From Enterococcus pallens ATCC BAA-351 (GTDB lineage: Bacteria > Bacillota > Bacilli > Lactobacillales > Enterococcaceae): a stretch of 64,000 nucleotides of DNA. Position numbers and translations under genes: made by a program. The notes beneath the pieces were generated by a model. It saw only the letters and a program-made list of their open reading frames with translations, made no database searches and was not told the origin of the DNA. The DNA lies in assembly GCF_000407485.1 (NCBI RefSeq), contig NZ_ASWD01000002.1, positions 868,001-932,000 on the forward strand. The letters run 5' to 3'. Numbering within the stretch: position 1 is the stretch's first letter; each line of letters opens with the position of its first letter. Shown in pieces: positions 41,410 through 51,418 of this stretch.

Positions 41410-43338
41410 TTAAATACTTCTCGCTAATTCTGCGGCTTCTGCTGTTGCATCGATTGCCCGACGCGGCTGCAGCGCATCGCCGATTACATAATAATCCAGC
41501 CCTTGTGTTTCGCAATAGTCGGCAATGGCTTCGAAGGCGCGACTTCGAGAACCAATGGCCAAGACAACATGATCACTTGGCAAACGTTCTTCTTTGCCCT
41601 CCTTCATTACAAGGACACCGTCATCAGAAATACTTAAGCACGTAGTCTCGGTCATGGTTACAACGTTATCTGCATATAAATGTTCCATCACAGTGATTTT
41701 TCTAGTTGAGCCTAGATCTTTGGCAATCGTGTCGGTCATCTCAATCACGGTAACCTCACCACCAGTTTCTGCCAAAGTTTCAGCTACCTCTAGACCGACT
41801 AAGCCACCACCGATAACCACCGTTTTACCTGCCAAATGTGGTTTGTTTTGTAAAATGTCTACAAAGTTATGCACGTTCTGCCCTTCAATTCCCGGAATCG
41901 CTGGTATAAGTGGCTGTGCACCAATAGCATTGATGACTACATCTGGTTTCAGTTCAGCTAACAGATCAGGTGTGACGGGCGTATTCAACCGTACTTCTAC
42001 CCCCGCTCGTTGCATTTGTTCGCCCTTCAATTCAGCGGCATCCTTCATTTCCTGCTTGCGAGGTGCCATGCCAGCCAATAGGAATTGTCCGCCTAAACGA
42101 TCGGATGCTTCCGCCAAAATGACATCAAATCCGCGTTCCTTCAACGTCATTGCAGCTTCCATTCCAGCCATTCCTCCACCAGCAACCACAATTTTCTTCA
42201 TTTCATCAGCTGGTTTCAACCGGTATTCTCGTTCTTTCCCCACCGCTGGATTTCTCAAGCAAGTAATGTGAGGGATATCCGCTCGTTCACAGGCATCATA
42301 GCAGCCTTGGTTACAGCCAACACAGTAAACAATGTCTTCTAGCTTGCCTGCTTCGGCCTTATTCAAGAAATCTGGATCAGATAGCTGGGCACGGCCGATC
42401 CCAATCAAATCTACTTTTCCAGCCGCCAGAATTTCTTCAGCTAATTCCGGTCGATTCACCCGACCGACTCCCATGGTGATTATGCCAGTTTCTGCTTTTA
42501 TGCGCGCCGCATTTTCAATGTTGAAGCCGAAGGGAATATCAATTGGCGGCACTTCGTATTTCAAGCCGCTGGAGATGATATTGCCGCGAGAAACATCCGC
42601 AACATCTACACCACGTTCCTTGGCCCACTTAATAAACTGGATGACTTCCTCAATGGTTAGTCCATTTTCCAGATAGTCATCATGGGCGTCAATCCGCATA
42701 AACAAAGGCATCGTGTCTGGCAGCGCAGAACGAACTGCCTCAATTACAGCCAACGGGAAGCGTGCACGATTTTCTAGACTGCCGCCGTATTCATCGGTTC
42801 GGCGATTGATTCCTCCAGATAGGAAGGAATGCAAAATATAATTGTGACCTAAATGGATTTCTACACAATCAAAATCTGCCTCTACTGCACGGCGAGCTGC
42901 TTGCCGATAGCACTCAATCAGCTCAGCAATCAATTCTTTACTGGCACCCGGAATCGTGTATTCGGGTGATACCGGCATGTCACTGGCAACAATCACCTGA
43001 GAAGTCGGGTCCGCGGCAACTGCGATACTGCCTTGCCAAAGCTGAACGCCGGCTTTTCCGCCGTACTCGTGGATTGCGGCTGTTAATTCCTGCATTCCGG
43101 GAATGAAACGATCTTCTGCTAACGACAGATAGTGACTAGGAATGGAGCCTGCATGAACCCCAGTTACCTCAACCATGTTCAAGGCGGATCCGCCTTTTAC
43201 CCGTTCTACATGAAAATCAATCAATTGCTGTGTTACTTGGTTGTCCTTCGGGAACTTAGTACCCATTGCTGGCATAATGGCACGATTCTTCAAAGTCAGT
43301 TGGCGAATAGTGACCGGTAAAAAAAGTGTCGGAAACAT
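41410..43338 (-). CDS. OYE-type NADH:flavin oxidoreductase / 2,4-dienoyl-CoA reductase-like enzyme
   Basis: 642 residues from ATG 43338 behind GGAGGAGG; a frame 11 residues longer lacks a site. The N-terminal FMN barrel (about 1-330) has MGVGRVNRPE and LIGIGRAQLSDP. A 4Fe-4S cluster motif is CVGCNQGC...CLRNP (about 342-365). FAD/NAD domains carry VAGGGMAGMEAAM (about 385) and VIGGGLVGLEVAETL (about 495). This is the layout of FadH, enoate reductases and BaiCD. It should reduce an activated C=C bond with NADH. It forms an operon with the SDR and is divergent from the double-AraC regulator. Confidence 0.88.
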   Translation of the reverse strand: MFPTLFLPVTIRQLTLKNRAIMPAMGTKFPKDNQVTQQLIDFHVERVKGGSALNMVEVTGVHAGSIPSHYLSLAEDRFIPGMQELTAAIHEYGGKAGVQLWQGSIAVAADPTSQVIVASDMPVSPEYTIPGASKELIAELIECYRQAARRAVEADFDCVEIHLGHNYILHSFLSGGINRRTDEYGGSLENRARFPLAVIEAVRSALPDTMPLFMRIDAHDDYLENGLTIEEVIQFIKWAKERGVDVADVSRGNIISSGLKYEVPPIDIPFGFNIENAARIKAETGIITMGVGRVNRPELAEEILAAGKVDLIGIGRAQLSDPDFLNKAEAGKLEDIVYCVGCNQGCYDACERADIPHITCLRNPAVGKEREYRLKPADEMKKIVVAGGGMAGMEAAMTLKERGFDVILAEASDRLGGQFLLAGMAPRKQEMKDAAELKGEQMQRAGVEVRLNTPVTPDLLAELKPDVVINAIGAQPLIPAIPGIEGQNVHNFVDILQNKPHLAGKTVVIGGGLVGLEVAETLAETGGEVTVIEMTDTIAKDLGSTRKITVMEHLYADNVVTMTETTCLSISDDGVLVMKEGKEERLPSDHVVLAIGSRSRAFEAIADYCETQGLDYYVIGDALQPRRAIDATAEAAELARSI

Positions 43339-43495
43339 AATATATCCTCCTCCTTGTGAATGATTCAACAATATTTTCTCACACCTTTTGAAACCATTCT
43401 GGACAAAAGGATCACATCTATTCTCATTTTATTAGCCATTAACTAAAAAAACGCTATCATTTATGGTATTCTGAACTTGAGAGGAGGAATTCCTT

Positions 43496-44704
43496 GTGGG
43501 AGATTACGAAAATATTCACACTTATTCCTTAGCGGAGTATCACCAGCAATCCTTTGAACCTGTTGCTTTTGAAGCTGAACAGAAAAAGCTGATCCGTTCT
43601 GAGGAATTGCATGCCCATGATTGTATTGAACTGATTTATATTATGAGTGGTCAAGGGAGCTTGCATGTCAATGGTCGACAATATGATTTTGAACCAGGAG
43701 CATTAATTCGGCTTTTTCCCTTTCACATTCATGCTTTAGAAAATAAGGCCGTGACAGTTGAGTATATCTATTGCCGATTTCCACTTTCGGTTTTGATGTA
43801 TGTAGATGTTGATTTGTCAAAGCGTTACAGCAGCTATTACATTCTCGAGAATTTACCCCCAGTAGTGACTATCCCTCTCACTAACCAGATGAAGGTACAG
43901 CAATCTTTTATCGAAATTTTGGAGGAAAAAGAACAGGCGGATATTTACTGTGACAATTTAATAATTGCCGAATTAACGAAGCTTTCTTTGTATTTTGAGC
44001 GAGCCTCTCAGCAGGCGGAAAAAATCCCGCAGGAACAAACAGCTATTTGGCAAGCTTTGCAATACATGCATTTGTACTTCAATCAAGAACTGAGTGCTAA
44101 AACAGTGGCCGAAAAATTCCAGCTCTCGGTAACCCAGTTGAACCATCAGCTTTATCAAAAAACCGGAACAAACTTTATGGGCAATTTGCATGAGATTCGC
44201 ATTCGCAATGCCTGTGCCATGATGCCGTTTACTGAATTGTCGATTGCCTATATTCAACGCTATGTTGGTTACAAATCGCCGGCCACCTTTTATCGAGTGT
44301 TTAAGAAGCTAAAGGGAACGACACCTGAGGCCTATCGGAAGAGCAATTTACCACAGGAAACAACTATTCACGAGAAAGCTGATACGGTCTGGAAAATCAT
44401 CCTGTTTGTCGCAGAGCATTTCAAAGAGAGTATTAGTCTGGATGATGTAGCAAAGCGCCTTTTCTTGAGCCCTCACACAATTAAGCAAACGCTGCAAGAT
44501 GATCTGTCTATCAACTTTTCTGACTTGCTTTTAACCATTCGCATGGCTTATGCATCCTCCTTGATTAAAGCTACCAAATTGGAAATCGCCTATATTGCGG
44601 CTTACGTGGGCTATGATTCTTTACGGAGCTTTAATCGGCACTTCAAAGAGTATCTAGGTGTGACACCGCGGGAATATCGATTAGAAGGAAAAGAAAAAAC
44701 GTAG
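43496..44704 (+). CDS. AraC-family regulator with two DNA-binding domains
   Basis: 402 residues from GTG 43496, with AGGAGG eight bases upstream. An N-terminal cupin sensor (HAHDCIELIYIMSGQGSLHVNG, about 40-62) is followed by a complete AraC-type HTH pair at about 190-285 (ending YVGYKSPATFYRVFKKLKGTTPEAYR) and a second at about 298-395 (LDDVAKRLFLSPHTIKQTL ... YVGYDSLRSFNRHFKEYLGVTPREYR). Single copies are the rule. The divergent reductase/SDR operon 157 bp away is the probable target. Confidence 0.87.
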   Translation: MGDYENIHTYSLAEYHQQSFEPVAFEAEQKKLIRSEELHAHDCIELIYIMSGQGSLHVNGRQYDFEPGALIRLFPFHIHALENKAVTVEYIYCRFPLSVLMYVDVDLSKRYSSYYILENLPPVVTIPLTNQMKVQQSFIEILEEKEQADIYCDNLIIAELTKLSLYFERASQQAEKIPQEQTAIWQALQYMHLYFNQELSAKTVAEKFQLSVTQLNHQLYQKTGTNFMGNLHEIRIRNACAMMPFTELSIAYIQRYVGYKSPATFYRVFKKLKGTTPEAYRKSNLPQETTIHEKADTVWKIILFVAEHFKESISLDDVAKRLFLSPHTIKQTLQDDLSINFSDLLLTIRMAYASSLIKATKLEIAYIAAYVGYDSLRSFNRHFKEYLGVTPREYRLEGKEKT

Positions 44705-44730
44705 AGCAGCTCCTCTGCTCTACGCTTTTA
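44699..44730 (+). terminator. terminator after the AraC-type gene
   Basis: Perfect 10-bp stem CGTAGAGCAG / CTGCTCTACG followed by CTTTT. Confidence 0.88.
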
Positions 44731-44759
44731 AGTTGTGGGTTTCAGATTTCTATCACTCA

Positions 44760-45713
44760 TTAATAGGTAAAAGAGCTAACCTGACCGACCTCTTCAAATC
44801 CCGACATTCGGCCCTCGCCTTCAAAGATCTGTTTACCTTGTTCCATTAAAGTGATATTAATGGTCGTATTCGCATTTTCACGGATAATCCGGTTCATTTC
44901 ACCTTGGCTTGGTGCCATTAACGCGTGGCCCACACGACTATCAACAGCTATTCTTAATACTAAATCTTTTTGTTTAAGGGTTATTATCAGCTGCTCATTT
45001 TCTCGGGTAATGGATTGAACCTTTCCCCCATGATAAGTGGCAATTCGGTATTCTTTTCCAGCAATTACTAACACACAGATTAAGCCCAAAAACTCGAAGC
45101 CGATAAACGGAATATCTGCCAAGGAAAAGAAAAACTGAACATCTCTCTTCGAAAATTTATTCGATTGTACCCAAATATAGGCCTTAGGAAATGACGTTCC
45201 CCAATCCTTCTCGATATAGCCTGTTCCTCCAGAAAAATCAATCACCTGCCCATTCCAAGTAAGACTGCCCTGTAAAGAATGCTCCATACTTAAAATGCCA
45301 TGATAGCATTCCATAAAGCTTAAATAAGAAAAAGGACCCATGATGCTTGGTGCAAATTTACTCCGTTGAATTGGTGCAAATGGCCCGTAAGTAATTTGTC
45401 CTGAGATAGCTAGCTTCTCTTTCTCATCCTGAATGTCTAATGAGATTCCTTCTTCTCCAAACACATTGTTGCCAATGCGCACATGAAAATGATCCTTTTC
45501 TGCAAAAAAATCATCCTCAGCAAAATGAATCATATGAGAGCTGTCGTCATGAATAATTTGAATAAAAGGGTGCTTACTTCCATCCTGCTCAATCGAAATC
45601 CCTGGAATAAAAGCATAGGCCTGTTGCTCTATTTGATGTTTCAAATACCAGCCTTCAAAGAAAGTATGCTGCTTTGTTTCTCCGTGATAAGCAATATCGG
45701 TTGTTATTGACAT
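44760..45713 (-). CDS. Tocopherol cyclase-like protein
   Basis: 317 residues. The N-terminal FFEGWYLKHQIEQQAYAFIPGIS and the central GPFSYLSFMECYHGILSMEHSLQGSLTW and GGTGYIEKDWGTSFPKAYIWVQSN are hallmarks of the tocopherol cyclase family (TTC1 fold). In plants the enzyme closes the chroman ring of vitamin E; bacterial homologues in Firmicutes have no known function and no prenylquinone pathway is seen here. No signal peptide is apparent. Single gene, ATG 45713. I infer binding of a hydrophobic or lipid ligand, nothing more. Confidence 0.8.
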   Translation of the reverse strand: MSITTDIAYHGETKQHTFFEGWYLKHQIEQQAYAFIPGISIEQDGSKHPFIQIIHDDSSHMIHFAEDDFFAEKDHFHVRIGNNVFGEEGISLDIQDEKEKLAISGQITYGPFAPIQRSKFAPSIMGPFSYLSFMECYHGILSMEHSLQGSLTWNGQVIDFSGGTGYIEKDWGTSFPKAYIWVQSNKFSKRDVQFFFSLADIPFIGFEFLGLICVLVIAGKEYRIATYHGGKVQSITRENEQLIITLKQKDLVLRIAVDSRVGHALMAPSQGEMNRIIRENANTTINITLMEQGKQIFEGEGRMSGFEEVGQVSSFTY

Positions 45714-45856
45714 TTTTTCGCCGCCCTTTCAACGAAACGTTTTCATTTATATTCATTATACTGAACTGCTGAAAAAGTAGCGAAGAATGAGCATCGGGGA
45801 GAAGTCTTTCGTTTATGCCCTGACTTATTTCAAACCTATTAACTTCCACTCATCGA

Positions 45857-46237
45857 TCATCCATCCAATTCATTGGCTTCATACTTTAATACTCGTTCCT
45901 CGTACCCCTCAATTTTTTTATCTAACCGAGCTAACACATTTTGCATATCGCTGATTCGCAAGGCTAAATCTTCTCGCTGGTCCAAAAGTAGTTCCTTTCG
46001 GGCAGGTATCGTCTCAGCACCTTGTTGAAAAAGTGTTACGTACTCAATTAATGTTTCCACCGAAATCCCTGCACTTCGCATTGATTTGATATAGAAAACC
46101 CAATTTTCATCATATTCTGAATAATCTCGATACCCATTCTTCATCCGATTTACTTTCGGCAGCAAACCGATTCGCTCGTAATATCTCAACGTATCTATAG
46201 AAAGATCATATTTTTGACTGACTTCTTTGATATTCAT
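45857..46237 (-). CDS. MerR-family regulator
   Basis: 126 residues. N-terminal winged HTH (NIKEVSQKYDLSIDTLRYYERIGLLPKVNRMKNGYR region, residues 2-40), followed by the coiled-coil helix (about 75-118) without metal-binding Cys, so a small-molecule or redox sensor of the TipA/YhdM type rather than a metal regulator. It is divergent from an aldo-keto reductase gene, and both promoters carry the same dyad in a 19-bp spacer, so it should control itself and the reductase. Confidence 0.88.
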   Translation of the reverse strand: MNIKEVSQKYDLSIDTLRYYERIGLLPKVNRMKNGYRDYSEYDENWVFYIKSMRSAGISVETLIEYVTLFQQGAETIPARKELLLDQREDLALRISDMQNVLARLDKKIEGYEERVLKYEANELDG

Positions 46238-46268
46238 GCTAGTTCTCCTTCACTTATTTTGTATTACT

Positions 46269-46299
46269 AGTATAAACTATGGAGTGAACTCCTAGGCAA
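46269..46299 (-). promoter_or_regulatory. MerR-type promoter of the regulator gene
   Basis: Minus strand: TTGCCT, 19-base spacer containing GGAGTTCACTCC, TATACT. The long spacer with a dyad is the classic MerR arrangement. Confidence 0.75.
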
Positions 46300-46392
46300 G
46301 CAATGAATCAGTATTCTTTTGATTGATTTGTATTCGCTCGGCGAAAAAGCAGAAGATAAGGAAACCACCGTAGAGAAAATTTGACAAATGTC

Positions 46393-46423
46393 TTGCGCTT
46401 GAGTTAACTCCATAGTTTAAGAT
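46393..46423 (+). promoter_or_regulatory. MerR-type promoter of the aldo-keto reductase gene
   Basis: TTGCGC, 19-base spacer containing GAGTTAACTC, TAAGAT. The spacer shares GAGTTNACTCCATAGTT with the regulator's own promoter. Confidence 0.8.
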
Positions 46424-46460
46424 AAGTCCTATACTAACTATCGAATGGAGCGAAGCAGAT

Positions 46461-47426
46461 ATGAAAATGAGACGATTAGGTAAAACAGCTATTGAGATTT
46501 CTGCAATTGGTTTAGGAACAATGGGAATGGACCACGCCTATGGTCCTCAAGCCGATCGTAGCGAAATGATTAAACTTTTGCGTAAAGCCGTTGAACTTGG
46601 CTGTAATTTTTTTGATACAGCCGTAGTTTATGGAGAAGCCAATGAAGAATTGTTAGGCGAAGCCTTTGAACCCCTTCGCGAGCAGGTCGTGTTAGCAACA
46701 AAATTTGGTATCATAGGACAAGAAATCGTAGATGGAGAGCCACAAAATATTTTAAACAGTCAGCCTAAGTCAATCCGAGAACAATTAGAAGGATCACTGA
46801 AACGCCTAAGAACAGATGCTATTGATCTGTACTATCAACATCGGGTAGATCCAAACGTTGAGCCGGAAATTGTAGCAGCAACGATGAAAGAATTGATTGC
46901 AGAAGGAAAGATAAAAGCATGGGGAGTATCAAACGCGCCAATTAATTATATTAAAAGAGCACATGCTGTTTGTCCAGTTTCAGCCGTTGAAAATCAATAT
47001 TCTATGGTGTGGAGAGAACCTGAAAAAGAACTATTCGATTTGTGCGAAGCCTATGGCATCTCTTTTGTGGCTTATAGTCCGCTGGGAAATGGTTTTCTAA
47101 GTGGAAAAATCTCAAAAGACACCAAGTTTCCTGAAGGAGATTTCAGAAATTTCATGGGTCGTTTCAAACCTGAAGTGATTGACCATAATAAAGCACTCCT
47201 AGATATTATCGCAGATGTTGCTGCACGTAAAAACGCTACATCCGCACAAATCGTCTTCGCTTGGGAGCTAGCTCAAAAACCGTTCATTATTCCAATCCCT
47301 GGTACAACAAAGCTCCATCGTCTCAAAGAAAATCTTGGTAGTGCAGATATCATTCTTACTCAGACTGAGCTGAATGAACTTAACGAAGCACTCGCTAAGC
47401 TTGAGGTTGACGAAACTCATTTTTAA
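46461..47426 (+). CDS. Aldo/keto reductase
   Basis: 321 residues, AKR TIM barrel. The catalytic tetrad is seen as Asp in FFDTAVVYGEAN (Asp/Tyr, about 52-57), Lys in VLATKFG (about 82) and His in YYQHRVDP (about 121). NADPH binding is by IPIPGTTKLHRLKENL (about 278). The sequence resembles general stress and YhdN/IolS-type reductases. It reduces aldehydes or ketones with NADPH, and its MerR-type promoter implies induction by a chemical stress. ATG 46461 follows GAATGGAGCGAAGCAGAT. Confidence 0.9.
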   Translation: MKMRRLGKTAIEISAIGLGTMGMDHAYGPQADRSEMIKLLRKAVELGCNFFDTAVVYGEANEELLGEAFEPLREQVVLATKFGIIGQEIVDGEPQNILNSQPKSIREQLEGSLKRLRTDAIDLYYQHRVDPNVEPEIVAATMKELIAEGKIKAWGVSNAPINYIKRAHAVCPVSAVENQYSMVWREPEKELFDLCEAYGISFVAYSPLGNGFLSGKISKDTKFPEGDFRNFMGRFKPEVIDHNKALLDIIADVAARKNATSAQIVFAWELAQKPFIIPIPGTTKLHRLKENLGSADIILTQTELNELNEALAKLEVDETHF

Positions 47427-47829
47427 TACTTGATGAGAAGCCTATTCCAACAGCAGAATTCTATGTATAAGAAAGGTAAGCCTGGAGGCAGATTTTAATC
47501 ATCTCCATTTAATTTTTCGCTATCTGTGGTAATTGACTATTACCTATCTTTCTTCCCTAAAGATTAATAAATCCATCTACACATAATGGTCCTAGTCTTT
47601 GAATTTGAAGATTTCATAATAGCTTCTAACGAATGATTAGATATTTTGAATAATCCTGATTTTTCAAAATGTCACAACAGCACAGCTACTTTTTTGGTAA
47701 TTTATTCAGGTCATTTAGTACAACACTAAAAAAACAGCTTACAACAACTTTCCCAATAGTAGCTGTTAGAAAGGGTATTGTAAGCTGATAAAGTAGTAGT
47801 ATCCGTTCTTATACTTCCTATAGCCGAAC
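47427..47829. other. intergenic interval with a terminator, no gene
   Basis: AT-rich. A hairpin at 47735-47787 (GCTTACAA-CTTTC / GAAAG-TTGTAAGC, minus-strand T run after it) probably ends the queA transcript. No clear terminator is seen for the aldo-keto reductase, and no supported ORF. Confidence 0.6.
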
Positions 47830-48861
47830 CTACTTCACGAACATGGCATCGCCAAAGCTAAAGAAACGATAGCGTTCGTCAATGGCATGCTGATAAGCGG
47901 CCAAGGTATTTTCTCTTCCAGCAAAGGCACTTACCAGCATCACTAAGGTTGATTTTGGCAAATGGAAATTGGTGGAGAAGGCTTGGACTACTTTAAATTC
48001 ATACCCAGGAGTAATGAAGATATCCGTCCAGCCGCTGTCAGCCTTAATTTCACCGTTGAATTTGGTTCCGATTGTTTCCAAGGTACGAATCGAGGTAGTT
48101 CCTACGGCTACGATTTTGCCGCCATTTTCACGTACTGCGTTTAATTGATCAGCCGCTTCTTGAGTCAGGCGATAAAACTCGCTGTGCATTTCGTGTTCAG
48201 CAATATTGTCCACACTGACTGGTCGGAAGGTGCCTAACCCGACATGCAGAGTTAAATAAACCAGTTTTATCCCTTTTGCTTCAATTGCCTGCAGCAGCTC
48301 TGGTGTAAAATGCAAACCTGCTGTTGGGGCAGCTGCTGAACCATTTTCTTTGGCATAAACCGTTTGGTAACGATCTGGATCTTCCAGGCGCTCCTTGATG
48401 TATGGAGGCAGAGGCATTTCGCCTAATGATTCCAGGTTTTCTAGAAAAATCCCTTCATATTGAAACTCCACAATTCGTCCGCCATGCTCCAGCTCTTCTT
48501 TTACTTCCGCCCGCAAGCGGCCATCACCAAAGACGATTTTTGTGCCAACTTTGGCCCGGCGAGCGGGTTTAATCAAGGTTTCCCACTGGTCTCCTTGAGT
48601 ATTATTCAATAAAAGAACTTCCAAATGTCCGCCGGTTTCTGGCTTTTCACCATATAAACGGGCTGGTAAGACACGCGTGTCGTTCATTACTAGGGCATCT
48701 CCTGGTGCTAATTCATCAATAATGTCATGGAAATGCTTATCCTCTACCTCTCCTGTTTGGCGATCCAAGATCAGCAGGCGGGAGCTGTCTCGCTTAGACA
48801 GTGGGGTTTGAGCGATCAGTTCCTCAGGCAAATCAAAATCAAAATCTTCTGTAGTTAACAT
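47830..48861 (-). CDS. queA: S-adenosylmethionine:tRNA ribosyltransferase-isomerase QueA
   Basis: 343 residues, full length. Conserved stretches are [16 protein letters not shown] at the start, [62 protein letters not shown] and [10 protein letters not shown], with the ending [11 protein letters not shown]. QueA transfers the ribosyl part of SAM to 7-aminomethyl-7-deazaguanine in tRNA, giving epoxyqueuosine. GGAAGAAAAAT precedes ATG 48861. In Firmicutes it often sits beside tgt or ruvB; here it stands alone between unrelated genes. Confidence 0.95.
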   Translation of the reverse strand: MLTTEDFDFDLPEELIAQTPLSKRDSSRLLILDRQTGEVEDKHFHDIIDELAPGDALVMNDTRVLPARLYGEKPETGGHLEVLLLNNTQGDQWETLIKPARRAKVGTKIVFGDGRLRAEVKEELEHGGRIVEFQYEGIFLENLESLGEMPLPPYIKERLEDPDRYQTVYAKENGSAAAPTAGLHFTPELLQAIEAKGIKLVYLTLHVGLGTFRPVSVDNIAEHEMHSEFYRLTQEAADQLNAVRENGGKIVAVGTTSIRTLETIGTKFNGEIKADSGWTDIFITPGYEFKVVQAFSTNFHLPKSTLVMLVSAFAGRENTLAAYQHAIDERYRFFSFGDAMFVK

Positions 48862-49083
48862 ATTTTTCTTCCTTTTTTCTATTAAAGTATTCGTGACCGT
48901 CTCTATCCTAGCAACGGTATTTCCTCGGCTATTCTAACACGCATGGACTGGAATGGAAAGCAGACTCCTTTGAATCCTATTAAATGTGCGTTATACTTAC
49001 TTTTAGTAAAAGTAATACCGATGAAGATTTTCGATAGCTAAATAGCATTCATTATAAATTTACCATTAAAGGAGCAAACCATT

Positions 49084-49971
49084 ATGACCTACTATCATCA
49101 TGTTTCACTATTGACGCGACACAAGGAAGAAAATGTTGCCTTTTATACCCACTTACTCGGCCTGCGATTTGTCAAAAATACAGTCAATCAAGACAATCAT
49201 CGCATGCTTCATTATTATTATGGAGACTATCAAGGTGCTCCTGGCTCAGTTATTACCTTCTTTGTCGTTCCTAAACTAGGCCATCGCTACGATAATGACC
49301 ATTATTTAGCAGAAGTGGAGTGGAATTTACCGGCAGGAAGCTTGTCATACTGGAAAGAGCGGCTAGAAAAGCAGCAGGTTCCCTTCACGCAGCAGCAAAA
49401 TCAGCTGCTCTTTAATGATCCAGATGGTGTAGCCCTCATTTTTACGGAAACAGATCAGCCGCCGTTAAATGAAAATCATCGAGTGGCTAATGAGGTACCG
49501 GCGGACAAGCAGCTGTTGGGCTTGCGCTCCATCCATTTCCATGTGCCTGAACCGGCAAAGACTAGCGAATTCTTCAGAAAACTACTGGACTGGCAGACAG
49601 AAGATGGTGTGATCCCTTTAAGCTCTCAGGAATTCGTAAAAATTTCTGCCTCAGATACCACCGATACTAGCCGCATGGGACGTGGCAGCATCGACCATGT
49701 CGCCTTTGCATTAAAGGATGAGGACACCTTAACAGCTCTTTACAAGAAAGCGCAAGAGCAGCAATGGCAGATTGAGAAAATTGTTTCTCGCGGCTACTTT
49801 AAGAGTCTTTATATTCGTGAACCAGGCGGCATTCGAGTTGAGTTTGCGACAATGGGGCCGGGCTTCACCATCGACGAAGATTTGGCTCATTTAGGAGAGT
49901 CTTTTGCCCTGCCGCCCTTCTTAGAAAATCAACGAAATGAGATCGAAAAGCAGCTTTATCCCGAAAATTAG
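49084..49971 (+). CDS. VOC-family ring-cleaving dioxygenase (MhqO-like)
   Basis: 295 residues with two vicinal-oxygen-chelate modules: YYHHVSLLTRHKEENVAFYTHLLGLRFVK at the N-terminus and LRSIHFHVPEPAKTSEFFRKLL at about 145, with metal ligands His in HHVSL, His in IDHVAFAL (about 205) and Glu in RVEFATMGPGF. Firmicute homologues (MhqA, MhqE, MhqO) are induced by quinones and catechols. AAAGGAGCAAACCATT precedes ATG 49084. Monocistronic, with a terminator after it. Confidence 0.87.
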   Translation: MTYYHHVSLLTRHKEENVAFYTHLLGLRFVKNTVNQDNHRMLHYYYGDYQGAPGSVITFFVVPKLGHRYDNDHYLAEVEWNLPAGSLSYWKERLEKQQVPFTQQQNQLLFNDPDGVALIFTETDQPPLNENHRVANEVPADKQLLGLRSIHFHVPEPAKTSEFFRKLLDWQTEDGVIPLSSQEFVKISASDTTDTSRMGRGSIDHVAFALKDEDTLTALYKKAQEQQWQIEKIVSRGYFKSLYIREPGGIRVEFATMGPGFTIDEDLAHLGESFALPPFLENQRNEIEKQLYPEN

Positions 49972-49980
49972 TCAAAAATC

Positions 49981-50020
49981 TTCAATCCTTCCATTCGTTG
50001 CGGAGGATTGTTTTTTTATT
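49981..50020 (+). terminator. terminator after the VOC dioxygenase gene
   Basis: CAATCCTTCC / GGAGGATTG stem followed by TTTTTTTATTTT. Confidence 0.85.
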
Positions 50021-50237
50021 TTTTTGACTCTTTTTGCTTTTCTGCCAAGCTATACAGTGCTTATTATAAGCTTCCTTAATAATTAAAATCACATCTATTA
50101 GTTATTTTATAATCTTATAAAATGCCTGTAATACGCCATTTTAGACCTGATAAAAGCTTTCAGATTTGTCTTTTTCTCATATTTATAGCATACTAGAAGT
50201 ATCAGAAATGATTGAAAGGATATAAAGGTGGAAAAAA

Positions 50238-51416
50238 ATGATTGAATTTGATAACGTTTCAAAAATATACCCAGGCAACAAAATGGCCGTCGAAAATGTC
50301 AACCTTTCCTTCAATAAGGGTGAGTTTATTTGTTTAATTGGTACTAGCGGGAGCGGGAAAACCACGACGATGCGGATGATTAATCGGATGATTGATCCCA
50401 CCGAAGGAACCATCAAAATTGATGGTGAGGACATTCAGCAAATTAACCCTGTCGAGCTGCGCCGTCAAATTGGTTATGTCATTCAAAACATCGGTTTAAT
50501 GCCCCATATGACAATCCGTGAAAATATTACCCTCGTACAAAAATTATTAAAAGTCGATCAAGACAAACGTGATAAGACAGCTGAACGAATGATTGATTTA
50601 GTCGAGCTGCCTAGAGATATGCTGGACCGTTACCCGCATGAGCTGTCTGGTGGACAGCAGCAGCGGATCGGGGTTGTTCGTGCCTTAGCTGCCGATCAAG
50701 ACATTATTCTGATGGATGAACCCTTCGGTGCCTTAGACCCTATTACCCGTGATTCCTTGCAGGATCTAGTAAAGGATCTTCAGGAACGTTTAGGGAAAAC
50801 CATCGTATTTGTTACCCATGATATGGATGAAGCCCTGAAATTAGCCAGTCGAATCGCTATTATGGATGGTGGTCATGTTATTCAGTTTGATACACCAGAA
50901 AATATTCTACGTGCCCCTGCCAATGATTTCGTTGAAGAGCTTTTAGGTGAGGATCGTCTGCTGCAGGCCAAATCAGATACGACAACAGTTGGCGAAATTA
51001 TGATGCACACCGCTGTTTCAATTACTCCTGAAAAGAGCCTGCAAAGTGCCGTTCGTCTAATGCGGGAAAAACGGGTGGATACCTTACTGATTGTCGATGA
51101 AGACAACACCTTAAAGGGCTTCGTGGATGTTGAAACCATCGAAAAGGAACGTCGTCGCAGTGCAGCAACTAGTGTAGGCGATATTATCAACACAAAAGTA
51201 TTTTATGTAAAAGAGTCTGCTTTGCTGCGTGACAGTTTGCAGCGTATTCTAAAACGCGGCGTTAAATACGTCCCAGTAGTGGATGATCATAAGCATCTAG
51301 TTGGTATCTTGACTCGTGTTTCCTTGGTGGATATTGTCTATGATGCATTATGGGGCGAGGAAGATGCTGTCATCAGTGCTGCTGGACCGATTACCGCTAC
51401 GAATGAGGAGGCGTAA
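50238..51416 (+). CDS. opuCA: Glycine betaine/carnitine/choline ABC transporter ATPase with CBS domains
   Basis: 392 residues. Walker [10 protein letters not shown] (about 35), signature [15 protein letters not shown] (about 138), Walker [12 protein letters not shown] (about 158), then two C-terminal CBS domains ([22 protein letters not shown] from about 255, [18 protein letters not shown] at about 340). This is the OpuCA/OpuBA/ProV form, in which the CBS pair senses ionic strength or c-di-AMP. It is the first gene of a four-gene osmoprotectant uptake operon; spacing to the next gene is 2 bp. Confidence 0.92.
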   Translation: MIEFDNVSKIYPGNKMAVENVNLSFNKGEFICLIGTSGSGKTTTMRMINRMIDPTEGTIKIDGEDIQQINPVELRRQIGYVIQNIGLMPHMTIRENITLVQKLLKVDQDKRDKTAERMIDLVELPRDMLDRYPHELSGGQQQRIGVVRALAADQDIILMDEPFGALDPITRDSLQDLVKDLQERLGKTIVFVTHDMDEALKLASRIAIMDGGHVIQFDTPENILRAPANDFVEELLGEDRLLQAKSDTTTVGEIMMHTAVSITPEKSLQSAVRLMREKRVDTLLIVDEDNTLKGFVDVETIEKERRRSAATSVGDIINTKVFYVKESALLRDSLQRILKRGVKYVPVVDDHKHLVGILTRVSLVDIVYDALWGEEDAVISAAGPITATNEEA

Positions 51417-51418
51417 GC

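Noticed and set aside
41594-42271. 225-codon plus-strand frame inside the OYE-type reductase gene
   Set aside because: A shadow frame of a well-supported gene on the other strand, without a ribosome site or recognisable domain.
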